A stretch of DNA of 64,000 nucleotides from Leptospira wolffii serovar Khorat str. Khorat-H2. GTDB lineage: Bacteria; Spirochaetota; Leptospiria; Leptospirales; Leptospiraceae. The notes under the pieces were generated by a model that made no database searches, was not told where the DNA came from, and was given only the letters and a program-made list of their open reading frames with translations. A program made the position numbers and the translations under genes. Below are positions 49,754 to 59,486 of this stretch, piece after piece. Location of the stretch: NCBI RefSeq assembly GCF_000306115.2, contig NZ_AKWX02000007.1:906001-970000 (forward strand). The letters run 5' to 3'. Position 1 is the stretch's first letter; each line of letters begins with the position of its first letter.

Positions 49754-51394
49754 TTATTTTCCGGCGGTGCTTTCTTTCCGATAAGCGTTCGGATTGGTTC
49801 CCGTAATTTTTTTAAATTCCAAGTAAAATGCGGAGCGGGAACTGAAACCCGCTTTGGAACCGATCTCAGTAGTATTCTCATCCGGGAATTGCTTCAATAG
49901 ATCCTTGGCTTCCTCTACTCTGTATTGGTTGATGAGAGAAGGAAAATTCGTTTTGAATTCTGAATTGATCAACTCCGACAATTGGTGGATATTGATTCCC
50001 AACTCGCGAGCCATATGCTCTTCCTTCAAGGCCTTGGTTAAATAAATCTTATCCTTGGTAAGAAGAGCCTCGATACGATTCACATAATCTCCCACATCCA
50101 AAGAAGCGATATGACTCTTTTTGGCGGAACCGTCACCTTCTTCCCGCCTGCGAATGATCTCCTTGGATAGAAGGGACACGAACGCGGTCAAAGGAGGCAG
50201 ATAATACATCACTCCGTAAACCGCCATTCTATTGTACGGATAGAAATCGAAATGAAAGATCGTTTTGTAAAGATCCAGCAATAGGAAAATGCTCCAGACC
50301 GTGACATAGAACATTTCGTAAACGCTATGGTCACGAATGGAAGAAGCGTGAGTCTTTCCGAAATAAAAAAGCATGAGGCCGTAATTCACGACCAAAACAA
50401 GAATTCTATGATCGTACCAAAACTGGTAAAGTGGAATCAACGGGTATAGAATGCCCGCAATGCAAACCAACCAGAAGAGGGGAGACTTATAAACTCCGCC
50501 GTTTTCTTCCCGATTCCAAGCGGCAAGATATAGGAAGAATGCGATGTGAGTTACGCCTAAGAATAAGAAATAATTATGCCGAAATAGATTATTCTCGTTA
50601 CCGGCAATCGAAGCGAATTCCTTTCCATGCAGGAAATATAGGGTAGCGGCCACCGAGGCCAAATGCAGAGGCAAAGCCAAAAAGGTCAGACGCCTGGATC
50701 GTAAATAATAGAATAGATTATAAGCTATGGCGAGAAGCAATACGAAGCCGATGGAAACGAATAATACCGAACGAAGTCTCACGATTACCATGTAATCGTC
50801 TTCTGAAAGCAGGCGGACTGGATAATTGATATCCTCATTCGATAGCACGTATAAGTAAAAGGTCCTTTCTTCCTGGGATTCCAAACGGATATTGAAATGG
50901 GGGAGAGGGGATACCAGATCGTCCCAAAGAGGATCCACGTCGTATCCTGAAAATCCGGCCTCGAATTTTCCCTTTGAATCCACTGAGCAAAGCTCAGCAT
51001 CCGGAATATTCAGCCAAAATAGTACAAGAGTCCGAAGCATGGGTCCGGTTCCGTCGTTTTTCAGCCGAAAGCGAAGCCAATTGCCGGCGGGACTACGTTT
51101 CACCCGAAGAACGCTTCCTCCATTATGATGCCATTCCAATTGATGCAGAGAAGCTATCGTTTCCAGCTTACAATGCCGGAATTGATAGCCTCTGTACCTA
51201 TATTCCATTTTAGGACTGATATTTTCGACCGGAGAAAGGGAATTTAGACGGATCGTCTCCGCTTCCGGAGCCTCGGGGGAAGATAGGAGGGAAGAATAAC
51301 CTACTAAAAAGAAAAGGGAAATTAGGAAAAAGCGTTTGCCCGAGTCGAGACGAGACCTCTGTCTCCTCCGAAAGATATGAAAAAAGGCAACCAT
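49754..51394 (-). CDS. Membrane-bound AraC-family regulator with 7TMR-DISM sensor
   Basis: A 546-residue protein. A signal or first membrane segment is followed by a periplasmic beta-rich sensor (about 45-200) of the 7TMR-DISM extracellular type. Seven transmembrane segments follow at about 205-410. A linker leads to a C-terminal AraC-type helix-turn-helix domain (about 445-540) with ARELGINIHQLSELIN and GFSSRSAFYLEFKKITG. It thus links an outside ligand directly to DNA binding. It is divergent from sbtA across a 511-bp gap, so it is a candidate regulator of the carbon-transport genes (inference). Confidence 0.88.
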   Translation of the reverse strand: MVAFFHIFRRRQRSRLDSGKRFFLISLFFLVGYSSLLSSPEAPEAETIRLNSLSPVENISPKMEYRYRGYQFRHCKLETIASLHQLEWHHNGGSVLRVKRSPAGNWLRFRLKNDGTGPMLRTLVLFWLNIPDAELCSVDSKGKFEAGFSGYDVDPLWDDLVSPLPHFNIRLESQEERTFYLYVLSNEDINYPVRLLSEDDYMVIVRLRSVLFVSIGFVLLLAIAYNLFYYLRSRRLTFLALPLHLASVAATLYFLHGKEFASIAGNENNLFRHNYFLFLGVTHIAFFLYLAAWNREENGGVYKSPLFWLVCIAGILYPLIPLYQFWYDHRILVLVVNYGLMLFYFGKTHASSIRDHSVYEMFYVTVWSIFLLLDLYKTIFHFDFYPYNRMAVYGVMYYLPPLTAFVSLLSKEIIRRREEGDGSAKKSHIASLDVGDYVNRIEALLTKDKIYLTKALKEEHMARELGINIHQLSELINSEFKTNFPSLINQYRVEEAKDLLKQFPDENTTEIGSKAGFSSRSAFYLEFKKITGTNPNAYRKESTAGK

Positions 51395-51905
51395 CTAAGC
51401 TTGATTCCTATGAAATTCCCCAATGGGAGAATACCAAGCTTTTTTGGACCCGTCATTTCCTTTTTTATAGAATTCAGTCCAAAGTTTTCCGAGCGTTCAA
51501 ATTTCTAAGCCAAGCCTTTCTTAAAAAATAAAGAGTACAGAATTATAAACCAGGAAAGATGAAATAGCCTTTTGGGGCTAATTTATTTGAGCTAAGATCC
51601 GGCAAGTTTCCAGGCTCTTTCAGACTTTCTTTTCCTCAGACAAATATGAGATAAAGTGCCATCCTAAAAACTGCTGACAGGCTGGCATAAACACATTAGA
51701 TTCGAACAATTCTGCCCAATTACTAAGCACCAAAATTCGATGCGTTTATAAAATAGATTTTTTTCCTAAATAAAGTATTTTTTAGTGTCCAGTTTTATAA
51801 GTTTGGAAGGTCTTGTAATTAAAAGGTTCCTTCCAAATGGGAAGTGGACAAAAGAGTCGAAGGCACACACCGCCAGAAAGCTCGAAGAAAAATAGGAGTT
51901 TAGCA
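51395..51905. other. Long intergenic region before sbtA
   Basis: About 510 bp between the divergent AraC-type regulator and sbtA, more AT-rich than its flanks and without a credible gene. It contains a 9-bp inverted repeat at 51802-51837, several TATAAA-like stretches near 51746 and 51795, and the sbtA ribosome binding site AGGAG at 51894-51898. Such a length suggests a regulated promoter region or a long leader. Confidence 0.6.
51802..51837. promoter_or_regulatory. Inverted repeat in the sbtA leader
   Basis: TTTGGAAGG at 51802-51810 and CCTTCCAAA at 51829-51837 form a perfect 9-bp inverted repeat with an 18-base AT-rich spacer. The centre-to-centre spacing of 27 bp is close to 2.5 helical turns. 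It lies about 70-100 bp upstream of the sbtA start. It may be an operator or an RNA stem. Confidence 0.45.
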
Positions 51906-52874
51906 ATGGCAGATTCAGCGATCTTACAGAACATATTGAACCCACCAGTATTGTTCTTCTTCCTGGGAATGGGAGTCATCATTTTCAAATCCGATCTGGT
52001 GATTCCGGAAGCCCTATCAAAGTTCTTTTCAATGTACCTATTGTTTGCCATCGGGTTCAAGGGTGGACACGAGCTTTATAAGACACCCTTCACCTCCGAA
52101 CACGCCCTCACTTTGATCGCTTGTTCCGCAATGGCTACTTTAGTTCCGATCTACGCTTATTATATTCTTAAAATCAAATTAGAGAAGCATAACGCAGCCG
52201 CACTGGCAGGATCGTTCGGATCGATTAGCGCCGTGACTTTCGTTACCGCCGGCGCTTATCTTCACAATCTCAATATCGAATACGGCGGTTTCATCGTCGC
52301 CGGTATGGCCCTCATGGAATCTCCCGCAATCGTGATCGCGGTTATTCTCGACAGGCTTTCCAAAAACAAAGCCAACGGGGGAGGAGCCATCAACTGGAAG
52401 GCTCTCTTACACGAAGCCCTTTTCGGTTCTTCCATCTACCTTTTAGTGGGTGCATTGATCGTAGGTTATTTAACGGGAGACAGCGGCTGGAACGCAGAGA
52501 AACCGTTTACCGAAGATCTTTTCAAAGGATTTTTAACTTTCTTCCTACTGGATATGGGTATTTCCGCTGCAAAACGCTTTAAAGAACTGACCCACGTAGG
52601 ATACTTCCTGATCGGAGCAACCCTAGTACTTATGGTGATCAACGCAGGTCTGGGACTCTTATTGACCAAACTGATCCATATGCCTCAAGGGGATGCGGTT
52701 ATGTTTGTGGTTCTTTGCGCTTCCGCTTCCTATATAGCGGTTCCTGCCGCAATGAAGGATATGATCCCCGAAGCGAATCCGAGTATCTACCTGACGGTAG
52801 CTCTCTCGATCGTATTCCCGATCAATATCATCTTCGGAATCCCTCTCTATCATTATCTAGTCACCATAATATAA
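51906..52874 (+). CDS. sbtA: SbtA-type sodium-dependent bicarbonate permease
   Basis: A 322-residue inner-membrane protein with about ten transmembrane segments, matching SbtA, the sodium/bicarbonate symporter first known in cyanobacteria. The family pattern shows as LNPPVLFFFLGMGVIIFKSD, FAIGFKGGHEL and the inverted-repeat helices around SFGSISAVTFVTAG and CASASYIAVPAAM. The ATG at 51906 has AGGAG 7 bp upstream; an earlier frame from 51837 is not needed. No SbtB (PII-like) gene is adjacent, unlike many sbtA loci. It is followed after 32 bp by the SulP gene. Confidence 0.92.
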   Translation: MADSAILQNILNPPVLFFFLGMGVIIFKSDLVIPEALSKFFSMYLLFAIGFKGGHELYKTPFTSEHALTLIACSAMATLVPIYAYYILKIKLEKHNAAALAGSFGSISAVTFVTAGAYLHNLNIEYGGFIVAGMALMESPAIVIAVILDRLSKNKANGGGAINWKALLHEALFGSSIYLLVGALIVGYLTGDSGWNAEKPFTEDLFKGFLTFFLLDMGISAAKRFKELTHVGYFLIGATLVLMVINAGLGLLLTKLIHMPQGDAVMFVVLCASASYIAVPAAMKDMIPEANPSIYLTVALSIVFPINIIFGIPLYHYLVTII

Positions 52875-52906
52875 GGTTGGATTAGATTAGGGACTGGACA
52901 AAGGTT

Positions 52907-54229
52907 ATGGCAAGCTCATTGAAAAACATATTTACTTATGTGCGGAGAGATGCAGCTGCCGGTACGATCACCGGATTCGTCGCCATTCCTTTGTCGGTAG
53001 GCATCTGCCTAATGTCGGAATATCCGATCCAAACCGGACTCTTGACGGTCGTATTTGCCTGCATCGTGGGATTCATCACCGCGTTGTTCAAACCCGGAAA
53101 TTTCGTGGGAGTTCCCGGAATCGCGGCCGGTCTAGCTCCAGCGTTAGCCTTAGGTATACATACTTTCGGTAGGGAGAATATGCCATTCCTAATCTTTCTG
53201 ACCTCGGTCTTTCAGATTATAGTATGGAAGTTCAGATGGGAAGGGTTTATCCTTAAGACGGTCCCTCATTACTTGGTGGAAGGTCTTCTCGCAGGGATCG
53301 GTCTTAAGATCGCGCTTAAATTCGTTCCATATATGTACGCCGTGGAGCACGAGACTTCCGGAAATTGGCTTAGCGAAGATAGATTCTTCGTTTTAGCACT
53401 TTCCATCCTATCGTTCGTCGCGTTCGTACTGCTTTACCGTAGATTTAAATCGACCAAGCCGGGTATTCCGTATTTTATCGTGATAGGTCTAGGGATTTTG
53501 ATCAGCTTCTTTTACGATCTTCCCATGCTGGCAGTCGATAATGTACCGTTCAAGCTGGGTCTCCCTTTGCCTCACCCCCATGGAGATCCTAGCCTCATGC
53601 ATACCACGGTATTGGTGGTAGAAATGACGGGATATTCTCTTATGTTAGCTACGATAGACGTCATCGAACAAGTAATGAGCAACGTCGCCATCGAAAAGCT
53701 GGATCCTCTGAAAAGGAAGTGCGATTCGAATAATAGTCTGTTTTCGATTTGGATCGCCAACTTGGGTTCCAGTTTTTTCGGAGGTATGACGAATCTGGAC
53801 GGTCTCGCCAAAGGAACTACGAACTCGGTAGCGGGCGCGATGACCAAATTATCCAATCTGTTCGTTGCGTTGGTGATTACGATCGTATTGGTTTATCCTA
53901 AATTGTTGACCCATCTTCCAGAGTATTCCCTGGGAATAGTCATGATCTTCACAGGATGGAAAATGATTGAAGGACTCAATCATGTGATGCAGGAGGGTGT
54001 TTATCCGTTCTGCCTTTCGATCGTTTGCGGATTATTCGTATTCAACTTCGGAATCTTCGAAGGACTACTGATCGCCCTATTCCTGCATGGTGTAATTTCC
54101 ATCGTGCGCTGGAAAAGAGACGGGGTTTCGAATACTGAAATTTGGTCCTATTTCAAAAGACGCTATTCCAGGCGTCCCGAAGAATCTACTGTAGCTTTAC
54201 AAGTCTTAAACGAGGAAATCGTACATTGA
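52907..54229 (+). CDS. SulP-family anion transporter without STAS domain
   Basis: A 440-residue polytopic protein of the SulP family, whose members carry sulfate, bicarbonate (BicA) or other anions. The start DAAAGTITGFVAIPLSVGIC, then PGNFVGVPGIAAGL, and the later SFFGGMTNLDGLAKGTTNSVAG match the transport domain. The family's usual C-terminal STAS domain is absent; only about 35 charged residues follow the last helix. Next to sbtA, bicarbonate is the likeliest substrate (inference). Confidence 0.88.
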   Translation: MASSLKNIFTYVRRDAAAGTITGFVAIPLSVGICLMSEYPIQTGLLTVVFACIVGFITALFKPGNFVGVPGIAAGLAPALALGIHTFGRENMPFLIFLTSVFQIIVWKFRWEGFILKTVPHYLVEGLLAGIGLKIALKFVPYMYAVEHETSGNWLSEDRFFVLALSILSFVAFVLLYRRFKSTKPGIPYFIVIGLGILISFFYDLPMLAVDNVPFKLGLPLPHPHGDPSLMHTTVLVVEMTGYSLMLATIDVIEQVMSNVAIEKLDPLKRKCDSNNSLFSIWIANLGSSFFGGMTNLDGLAKGTTNSVAGAMTKLSNLFVALVITIVLVYPKLLTHLPEYSLGIVMIFTGWKMIEGLNHVMQEGVYPFCLSIVCGLFVFNFGIFEGLLIALFLHGVISIVRWKRDGVSNTEIWSYFKRRYSRRPEESTVALQVLNEEIVH

Positions 54230-54381
54230 CTTAAAACCAGAGAATTAGTACAAAGACGTATGCGGGGATCCGAAAAGTCCCGAGATTCGTCTCTTAAAGA
54301 AAAAGAAAGAACCGAAAAAAATACAGACGGTTATATCGGATGAGTTGGCAATTTATTCTTATTAGGAAAGGTCCCGGAACC

Positions 54382-56280
54382 ATGAACAAATCGCATCAGT
54401 TTCTTAAACTTTTTGCTCGTTTCCAATACGTAATTTACTTTTCGCTTTTCGCGCTGGTGTCTTCCGCGAATCTATTCGCGCAAAATGCGCCCGATTCTTC
54501 CCAAGCCTCCAAATCCGTTGCAGAGGAAGAGGATTCCTACGTATCTCCGATGAAATCCAGCGGTTTAACACCCGATTTTACTAGGAGTACATTCTTCGAG
54601 CCTGAACTGGGCAAAAAAGTCGCTAACCGCAAAAAAGCGTGGCTGAACGATTGGATACGTGTAGGCGCTTATGTGAGACCTCGTTATGAAGACAGATATA
54701 ATCTAAGCTTCGATAAATCGAATAAGGGATATACATCCAGAGCGATGCAGACCTCCCAATTATTCTTCATCATAGACCCGAGCCCCTATTTCTCGGCAAA
54801 GGTAACCGTCCAAGACGCAAGAGTTTGGGGGGGAGAAACCCCCGCAAGCGCAGGCGACGTTCGCGCCAACACCTTCGACGGGACTGGAACTACGACGACC
54901 AATAATTCTAGCGGGCTTACAGGTAATAATATTCCTAGTCAGACGAGCATCCGGGAAGCGTTCATTCTTGTGAAAAAACTTCCCTTAAACGCGAAAGTGC
55001 AACTCGGTAGACAGATTCTGGCTTACGGAGACCAGAGAATGATCGGCGGCGCCAACTGGACAATAAACGGCCTCTCTTACGACGGAGCTAAGATTATGTT
55101 CGACCAGGACAACTATAAGATCCATTTCTTCGGAACTAAAATCGCCGCCAACCAAAACGGCGTAAACGGTGTGCTTTCCGCAAACGCGCCAGTGAGTGCC
55201 GTAGATCCTGCAACCGGAAAGACTGTGGTGGTAAACCCGGGGCAACCGGATCAGTATTTAGTGGGAACTTATAACTCCTTCACAGTAAAAGACTGGTTTC
55301 TTGTGGATGTGTATTCCATCGGAGTGCTTACAAAGAAGACCGCAAGCGCAGGAGCCAAATCCGATCTGGATCTGAACTCTGCGAATACCTGGTCCAAACA
55401 ACAAAGCGATCTAATCACCACAGGTTTTAGAATTACGAACCGTACTGCGAATAATAACCTTCCTAAAGATGGATTCTGGGGAGGTTTAGACTGGGCGATT
55501 GAAAGCGCTTGGCAATCCGGAGCGACCGGACAAAGGACCGTTAAGGACCCTCTTCTAAACTCTTATGCACAAGAAAATATCGCGGGCTTAAGTGCAACAG
55601 GCCAAGTCTATGGTACCCAGGCTCAGAAATACTCCGGCTCTTTCCATGTTTTCCAAACGGGTTATACCTTCTGGGAAAAATTAAGAGCAGGGGTACAGTA
55701 TACATACGCATCCGGGGATAGAAACCGCACGGACGGAAGTAACGGAACTTTCCAAACCCTTCCAGGACCTCGTTTTGGGGTATTTCCTTATTGGAATAAC
55801 GTATCCGGTCTCTCGGAGAATATCGATACCAAGAACTTAAGTTCTTATAATATTAACCTCTCCTACAAAACGGATAATTTCGGGACCTTCTATGCCGCCT
55901 ATATCGTTAACAATAAAGTGCAGACCCAGGACGCTTGGTATGCGATCAACGGTTCGGCCAACACCGGTTTTACGACAGAATCGAACGGCGCGGGACAAAC
56001 CACAGTCGCTGTCGGCGGAACGGGTAAGAACATCTATAACGAGGTGGATTTCACCTGGATGTATATTATAAACGACTATGTTTCCCTCTGGATCGGAGGC
56101 GGTATCCTAACTGCGGGTAACTCCGTCAAAAACCAAAGAAACGCTCTTTATCATTATAACACTCAGGCAACCTCAACGGAGACGGCCGGACTCCATTTAA
56201 ATACCGGAGTCGCGACTGGGGCGAATGGAACCGCATCCCAAGCGCATATGTTCTTCTTTCAGGTAAACGCAGGGTTCTAA
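54382..56280 (+). CDS. Outer-membrane porin, alginate-export-like
   Basis: A 632-residue protein. From the ATG at 54382 a signal peptide ends near ANLFAQNA. The rest is rich in alternating beta strands, with aromatic girdles and a terminal Phe (VNAGF), as in outer-membrane barrels. The strand REAFILVKKLPLNAKVQLGR followed by LAYGDQRMIGGANW is typical of the alginate-export porin family, which is a broad family not limited to alginate. It lies between the SulP and HyfB-like genes on the same strand. Confidence 0.85.
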   Translation: MNKSHQFLKLFARFQYVIYFSLFALVSSANLFAQNAPDSSQASKSVAEEEDSYVSPMKSSGLTPDFTRSTFFEPELGKKVANRKKAWLNDWIRVGAYVRPRYEDRYNLSFDKSNKGYTSRAMQTSQLFFIIDPSPYFSAKVTVQDARVWGGETPASAGDVRANTFDGTGTTTTNNSSGLTGNNIPSQTSIREAFILVKKLPLNAKVQLGRQILAYGDQRMIGGANWTINGLSYDGAKIMFDQDNYKIHFFGTKIAANQNGVNGVLSANAPVSAVDPATGKTVVVNPGQPDQYLVGTYNSFTVKDWFLVDVYSIGVLTKKTASAGAKSDLDLNSANTWSKQQSDLITTGFRITNRTANNNLPKDGFWGGLDWAIESAWQSGATGQRTVKDPLLNSYAQENIAGLSATGQVYGTQAQKYSGSFHVFQTGYTFWEKLRAGVQYTYASGDRNRTDGSNGTFQTLPGPRFGVFPYWNNVSGLSENIDTKNLSSYNINLSYKTDNFGTFYAAYIVNNKVQTQDAWYAINGSANTGFTTESNGAGQTTVAVGGTGKNIYNEVDFTWMYIINDYVSLWIGGGILTAGNSVKNQRNALYHYNTQATSTETAGLHLNTGVATGANGTASQAHMFFFQVNAGF

Positions 56281-56299
56281 AAAGGAAGTTTGATACAGT

Positions 56300-58018
56300 A
56301 TGACAGTATTGGCGTATCTATCCGTAATCACGTCGCTTTTAGCTCCGTTTCTCATCGGAAACGTGCTGGGCTTCGAGTTTCTCGGTAAGGATAGTTCGAT
56401 CGGAATCGGCTTGGTTTTACAAGCCGTTCTTGGAAGTTTCATCTCCGCTTATGTTTACGGATATGAAAAGGAAAGAAAGCCCCTTATCATTCTGGGTTAT
56501 GCGATCTTTTTTCTAAGCACCGGCTTATGCTATCTGGTCGGAAAAAGCGTTTGGTTGATTCTTTTTTGGGAATTATCCACGATCAGTTCCTTTCTGTTAT
56601 ACACCGGAGGAAAATGGAACGAAGGTTCGATTCGAAGTTTCGTGGCTCTCGTGGCTGCGGGCGGAATCGGAGCCTTCTTCTTCACTTTTTGGATCTATTC
56701 CAGCGATCCTGCCTCCGGATTATTCTTCTTAGTCGCCGGATTACTCGTAAAATCCGCATTCTTCGGAGTTCATTATTGGCTACCGGAAGCTCATGCCGGC
56801 GCTCCCGCACATGCCTCCGCCGCTTATTCCGGCTTACTTGTGAATCTTCCTCTCGTCTTATTCACTAAATTCGCGGCTCCCTTATTGCCAGGAACGCCAT
56901 ATGCTACCATTCTGATTCCCATCGCAGGTATCGGAGTTTTCTGGGCGGGGATAACCGCCTTATTCAGTAAGGAAATCAAGAAATCCATCGCTTATAGCAC
57001 CGTGGAGAATATGAACTTCCTATGGCTTTGTCTTTTTCTTTCTTCCTATTGGCAGAATAGTGAATCGGAGGAATTGAAATTATTAAGCAAGGCCTTCGGC
57101 GCCTTATTTCTGATCTCTTTGGTCCACCATAGTATCAGTAAAACCTTCCAATTCCTATTCTTCGGGTATCTGACCAAGCTCTCCGGTTCCTCTAATGTGG
57201 ACGAGAGCACGGGTGTGGGAAGAATCAGCCATATTCCCACTTTCCTGGCCGCGGTAGGAACCATGAGTTTCCTCGCGATTCCAGGTACGACCGGATTTCT
57301 CTCCGAAGCGACTTTCATTAAATTGCTTTCCGTAGTGCTTACCGTTCCGGGAACCAGCGCTATCCTAGTGCTTCCTCTATTGATTTTGGTCTGCACAGGA
57401 CTTGCGATCGGAGCCGCTTCCCATCTTCGCTTATTCTTGGGACTCGTATTATCCCGTCCGAGAAAAGAATTCGAGGACCACGGACTAAACCGAGTAATTC
57501 AAGTTTCCTTAATACTTACCGGGAGCCTCGTATTATTAGCTCCGGTTGCCGTCCTATTCTTCGCGAATTATTACGCATGGAGAGTGGACTGGCTGGACGC
57601 TTCCTGGTTCCAAGGAATCGGAATCGTCAACGTGATCGGACTCGTAATACTTACGACCGTCGGGGTGTTAGGACTCAGACATAAAATAAAAGAGAGAAAA
57701 CTGTGGGATTGCGGCGGATTATTCGGCGGGTCGGAAGTGGCGATCGGTAGTTCGGCACTTTCCGATCCGCTTGCCGCTCCCTTGGGAAAATATTTCGTTA
57801 CTTCGGAAGGTTATTCCAAATTGGACAAGGGCTTCATCCGGATTCTTCTCAAGGTGATTTCCTCCTTGAAAGCTAAGATTCGGGGCGCGGACGACGAATC
57901 GATCTCCGTCGATCTGACCTATTCTTCCTTTACAGTTCTTGCAATCTTGATCGTTATTATCGTCGTTCGTTTGGCGGAGGGGGACATTTGGGCACAACTG
58001 TTGTCTTGGGTCTACTGA
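56300..58018 (+). CDS. HyfB-like (NuoL/ND5 type) antiporter subunit
   Basis: A 572-residue membrane subunit like HyfB/HycC of hydrogenase 4 and NuoL of complex I. Proton-channel residues are kept: E91 in LFWELS, K151 in LLVKSAFFGVHYWLPEAHAG, and E236 in AYSTVENMNF, which is typical of the Hyf branch. The C-terminal WDCGG and the following ALSDPLAAPLGK are also HyfB-like. The lateral-helix extension of NuoL is absent. It opens a six-gene run and starts 20 bp after the porin with AAAGGAAG upstream. Confidence 0.92.
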   Translation: MTVLAYLSVITSLLAPFLIGNVLGFEFLGKDSSIGIGLVLQAVLGSFISAYVYGYEKERKPLIILGYAIFFLSTGLCYLVGKSVWLILFWELSTISSFLLYTGGKWNEGSIRSFVALVAAGGIGAFFFTFWIYSSDPASGLFFLVAGLLVKSAFFGVHYWLPEAHAGAPAHASAAYSGLLVNLPLVLFTKFAAPLLPGTPYATILIPIAGIGVFWAGITALFSKEIKKSIAYSTVENMNFLWLCLFLSSYWQNSESEELKLLSKAFGALFLISLVHHSISKTFQFLFFGYLTKLSGSSNVDESTGVGRISHIPTFLAAVGTMSFLAIPGTTGFLSEATFIKLLSVVLTVPGTSAILVLPLLILVCTGLAIGAASHLRLFLGLVLSRPRKEFEDHGLNRVIQVSLILTGSLVLLAPVAVLFFANYYAWRVDWLDASWFQGIGIVNVIGLVILTTVGVLGLRHKIKERKLWDCGGLFGGSEVAIGSSALSDPLAAPLGKYFVTSEGYSKLDKGFIRILLKVISSLKAKIRGADDESISVDLTYSSFTVLAILIVIIVVRLAEGDIWAQLLSWVY

Positions 58019-58875
58019 TCCAAATCCTATCGTTTCTATCGCTTCCGTTCCTTTGCGGAGGTATATTACAAAAAGTTAGGGCTTACGCTCAGGGCAGAAA
58101 AGGAGCCCCCGTTCTCCAGATCTTTTACGATACCGTTCGGACGATCCGAAAATATCCGATCGACGGTCCTTTCTCCGGTTTCTTCTCGGAAAGTTCCGCG
58201 ATCCTAGCGTTTTCTTTCGGACTCGTATTATGGTCTCTTGTTTCCTTCGAATGGGCGTCTTTGCTATTCATACCTTTCTTAGTGGGGATGATCCGTTTTG
58301 CGACCGTGGCTTACGCGGTGGAAAACGGAACTTCCTTCGGAGGAATGGGAGCAGCAAGAGAAACTCTACTTTTCATCTTCGGAGAACCGGTTCTCATCCT
58401 AGTACTTGTGGTTTTCGAATCCAATGTGGTATTCCAGTCGAATTTCGCGAATATATCCTTCGGAATCCTATTCTTCTTAGGGGCGACTCTGATCGTGCTT
58501 TCGGAACTCGCCAAACCTCCGTTTGACGATCCGAGAACCCACCTGGAATTGACAATGGTCCACGAGGCAATGTTACTCGAAGCGTCCGGTAGAACGAGAG
58601 CCCTATTCGAGTTGGCGCATCAGTTCAAAACCGCATCCTTCTTTCTTCTTATGACTAAACTGGGATTGGAACATTTGGAATTCTTCCTAAATGTGGCTAC
58701 GGTCCCGATCTGGAAGGAATCTTTCGCCGTGGGGGGAGCCATTATATTCTCCGCATTCATAGGTTATTGGGAAGCGAACAGCACCCGTAGAAAATGGGTT
58801 TGGATCCCGGAACTCTTGGGTTTGAACTTCATATTCATGCTGATACTCGGCATTCTATTAAAATTAGGTAAATAA
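57988..58875 (+). CDS. HyfC-like (NuoH/ND1 type) membrane subunit
   Basis: A 295-residue membrane subunit that anchors the peripheral arm, as HyfC/HycD and NuoH do. The markers are RAYAQGRKGAPVLQIFYD, ENGTSFGGMGAARET, and the loop LAKPPFDDPRTHLELTMVHE, all typical of the Hyf branch. The acidic residues of the entry path are intact. The TTG at 57988 has GGAGG 7 bp upstream and overlaps hyfB-like by 31 bp. Confidence 0.93.
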   Translation: MGTTVVLGLLIQILSFLSLPFLCGGILQKVRAYAQGRKGAPVLQIFYDTVRTIRKYPIDGPFSGFFSESSAILAFSFGLVLWSLVSFEWASLLFIPFLVGMIRFATVAYAVENGTSFGGMGAARETLLFIFGEPVLILVLVVFESNVVFQSNFANISFGILFFLGATLIVLSELAKPPFDDPRTHLELTMVHEAMLLEASGRTRALFELAHQFKTASFFLLMTKLGLEHLEFFLNVATVPIWKESFAVGGAIIFSAFIGYWEANSTRRKWVWIPELLGLNFIFMLILGILLKLGK

Positions 58876-58877
58876 GC

Positions 58878-59486
58878 ATGAGTAACGACCTAACTTATCT
58901 CATCATTCTTCTTACTGGCGTAATGATCCTATTGGAAAATCGCCTGAAGAGAGTCGTCATTCTTCTCAGCATCCAAGGATTCCTTCTTCTTCTTCCTTTA
59001 TACCAAGAAGAAGGGGGAGACGGATTCCATTCCCTATTCTTGGCCGGAATGGTGGTCGTCTTCAAGGGAATACTCACCCCGATCATTCTGTTATGGACCG
59101 CAAGAAGAATCAATTCTCCCGAGTCTACGTTCCCACAGGTGGGATATCTTCCTACGTTAGGACTTCTTTTCGCGGGAGCTTCCACTAGTTTCGTTTTCAT
59201 GGGAATGGTCTCCGCATTCTTCGGAAAAAGCCACCAATTCGGACTTCTTTACGTGCTTCTACTCATCTATGTGGGAGTCATAGGATTCATCGTCCGAAGG
59301 AACTGGGTGGGGGTCATCGCCTGTTTCAGTATTTTTGAGAATGGGACCTTTCTCCTAACGCTGCTTTTGAAATCGGGAGTCCCGATCGGGGCGGAGTTGG
59401 GATCCTTCCTCGACGCGGTGCTGATCATCGGAGCGGGAGCCGCCCTTCGGATCAATAGCGAATTAGGGAAAGGAGAAACGCGATGA
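58878..59486 (+). CDS. HyfE-like (NuoK type) membrane subunit
   Basis: A 202-residue membrane subunit like HyfE. About six hydrophobic segments are present; the second half includes VIACFSIFENGTFLL with the conserved membrane Glu found in NuoK-like helices. It starts 2 bp after the HyfC-like gene and overlaps the HyfF-like start. Confidence 0.88.
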   Translation: MSNDLTYLIILLTGVMILLENRLKRVVILLSIQGFLLLLPLYQEEGGDGFHSLFLAGMVVVFKGILTPIILLWTARRINSPESTFPQVGYLPTLGLLFAGASTSFVFMGMVSAFFGKSHQFGLLYVLLLIYVGVIGFIVRRNWVGVIACFSIFENGTFLLTLLLKSGVPIGAELGSFLDAVLIIGAGAALRINSELGKGETR

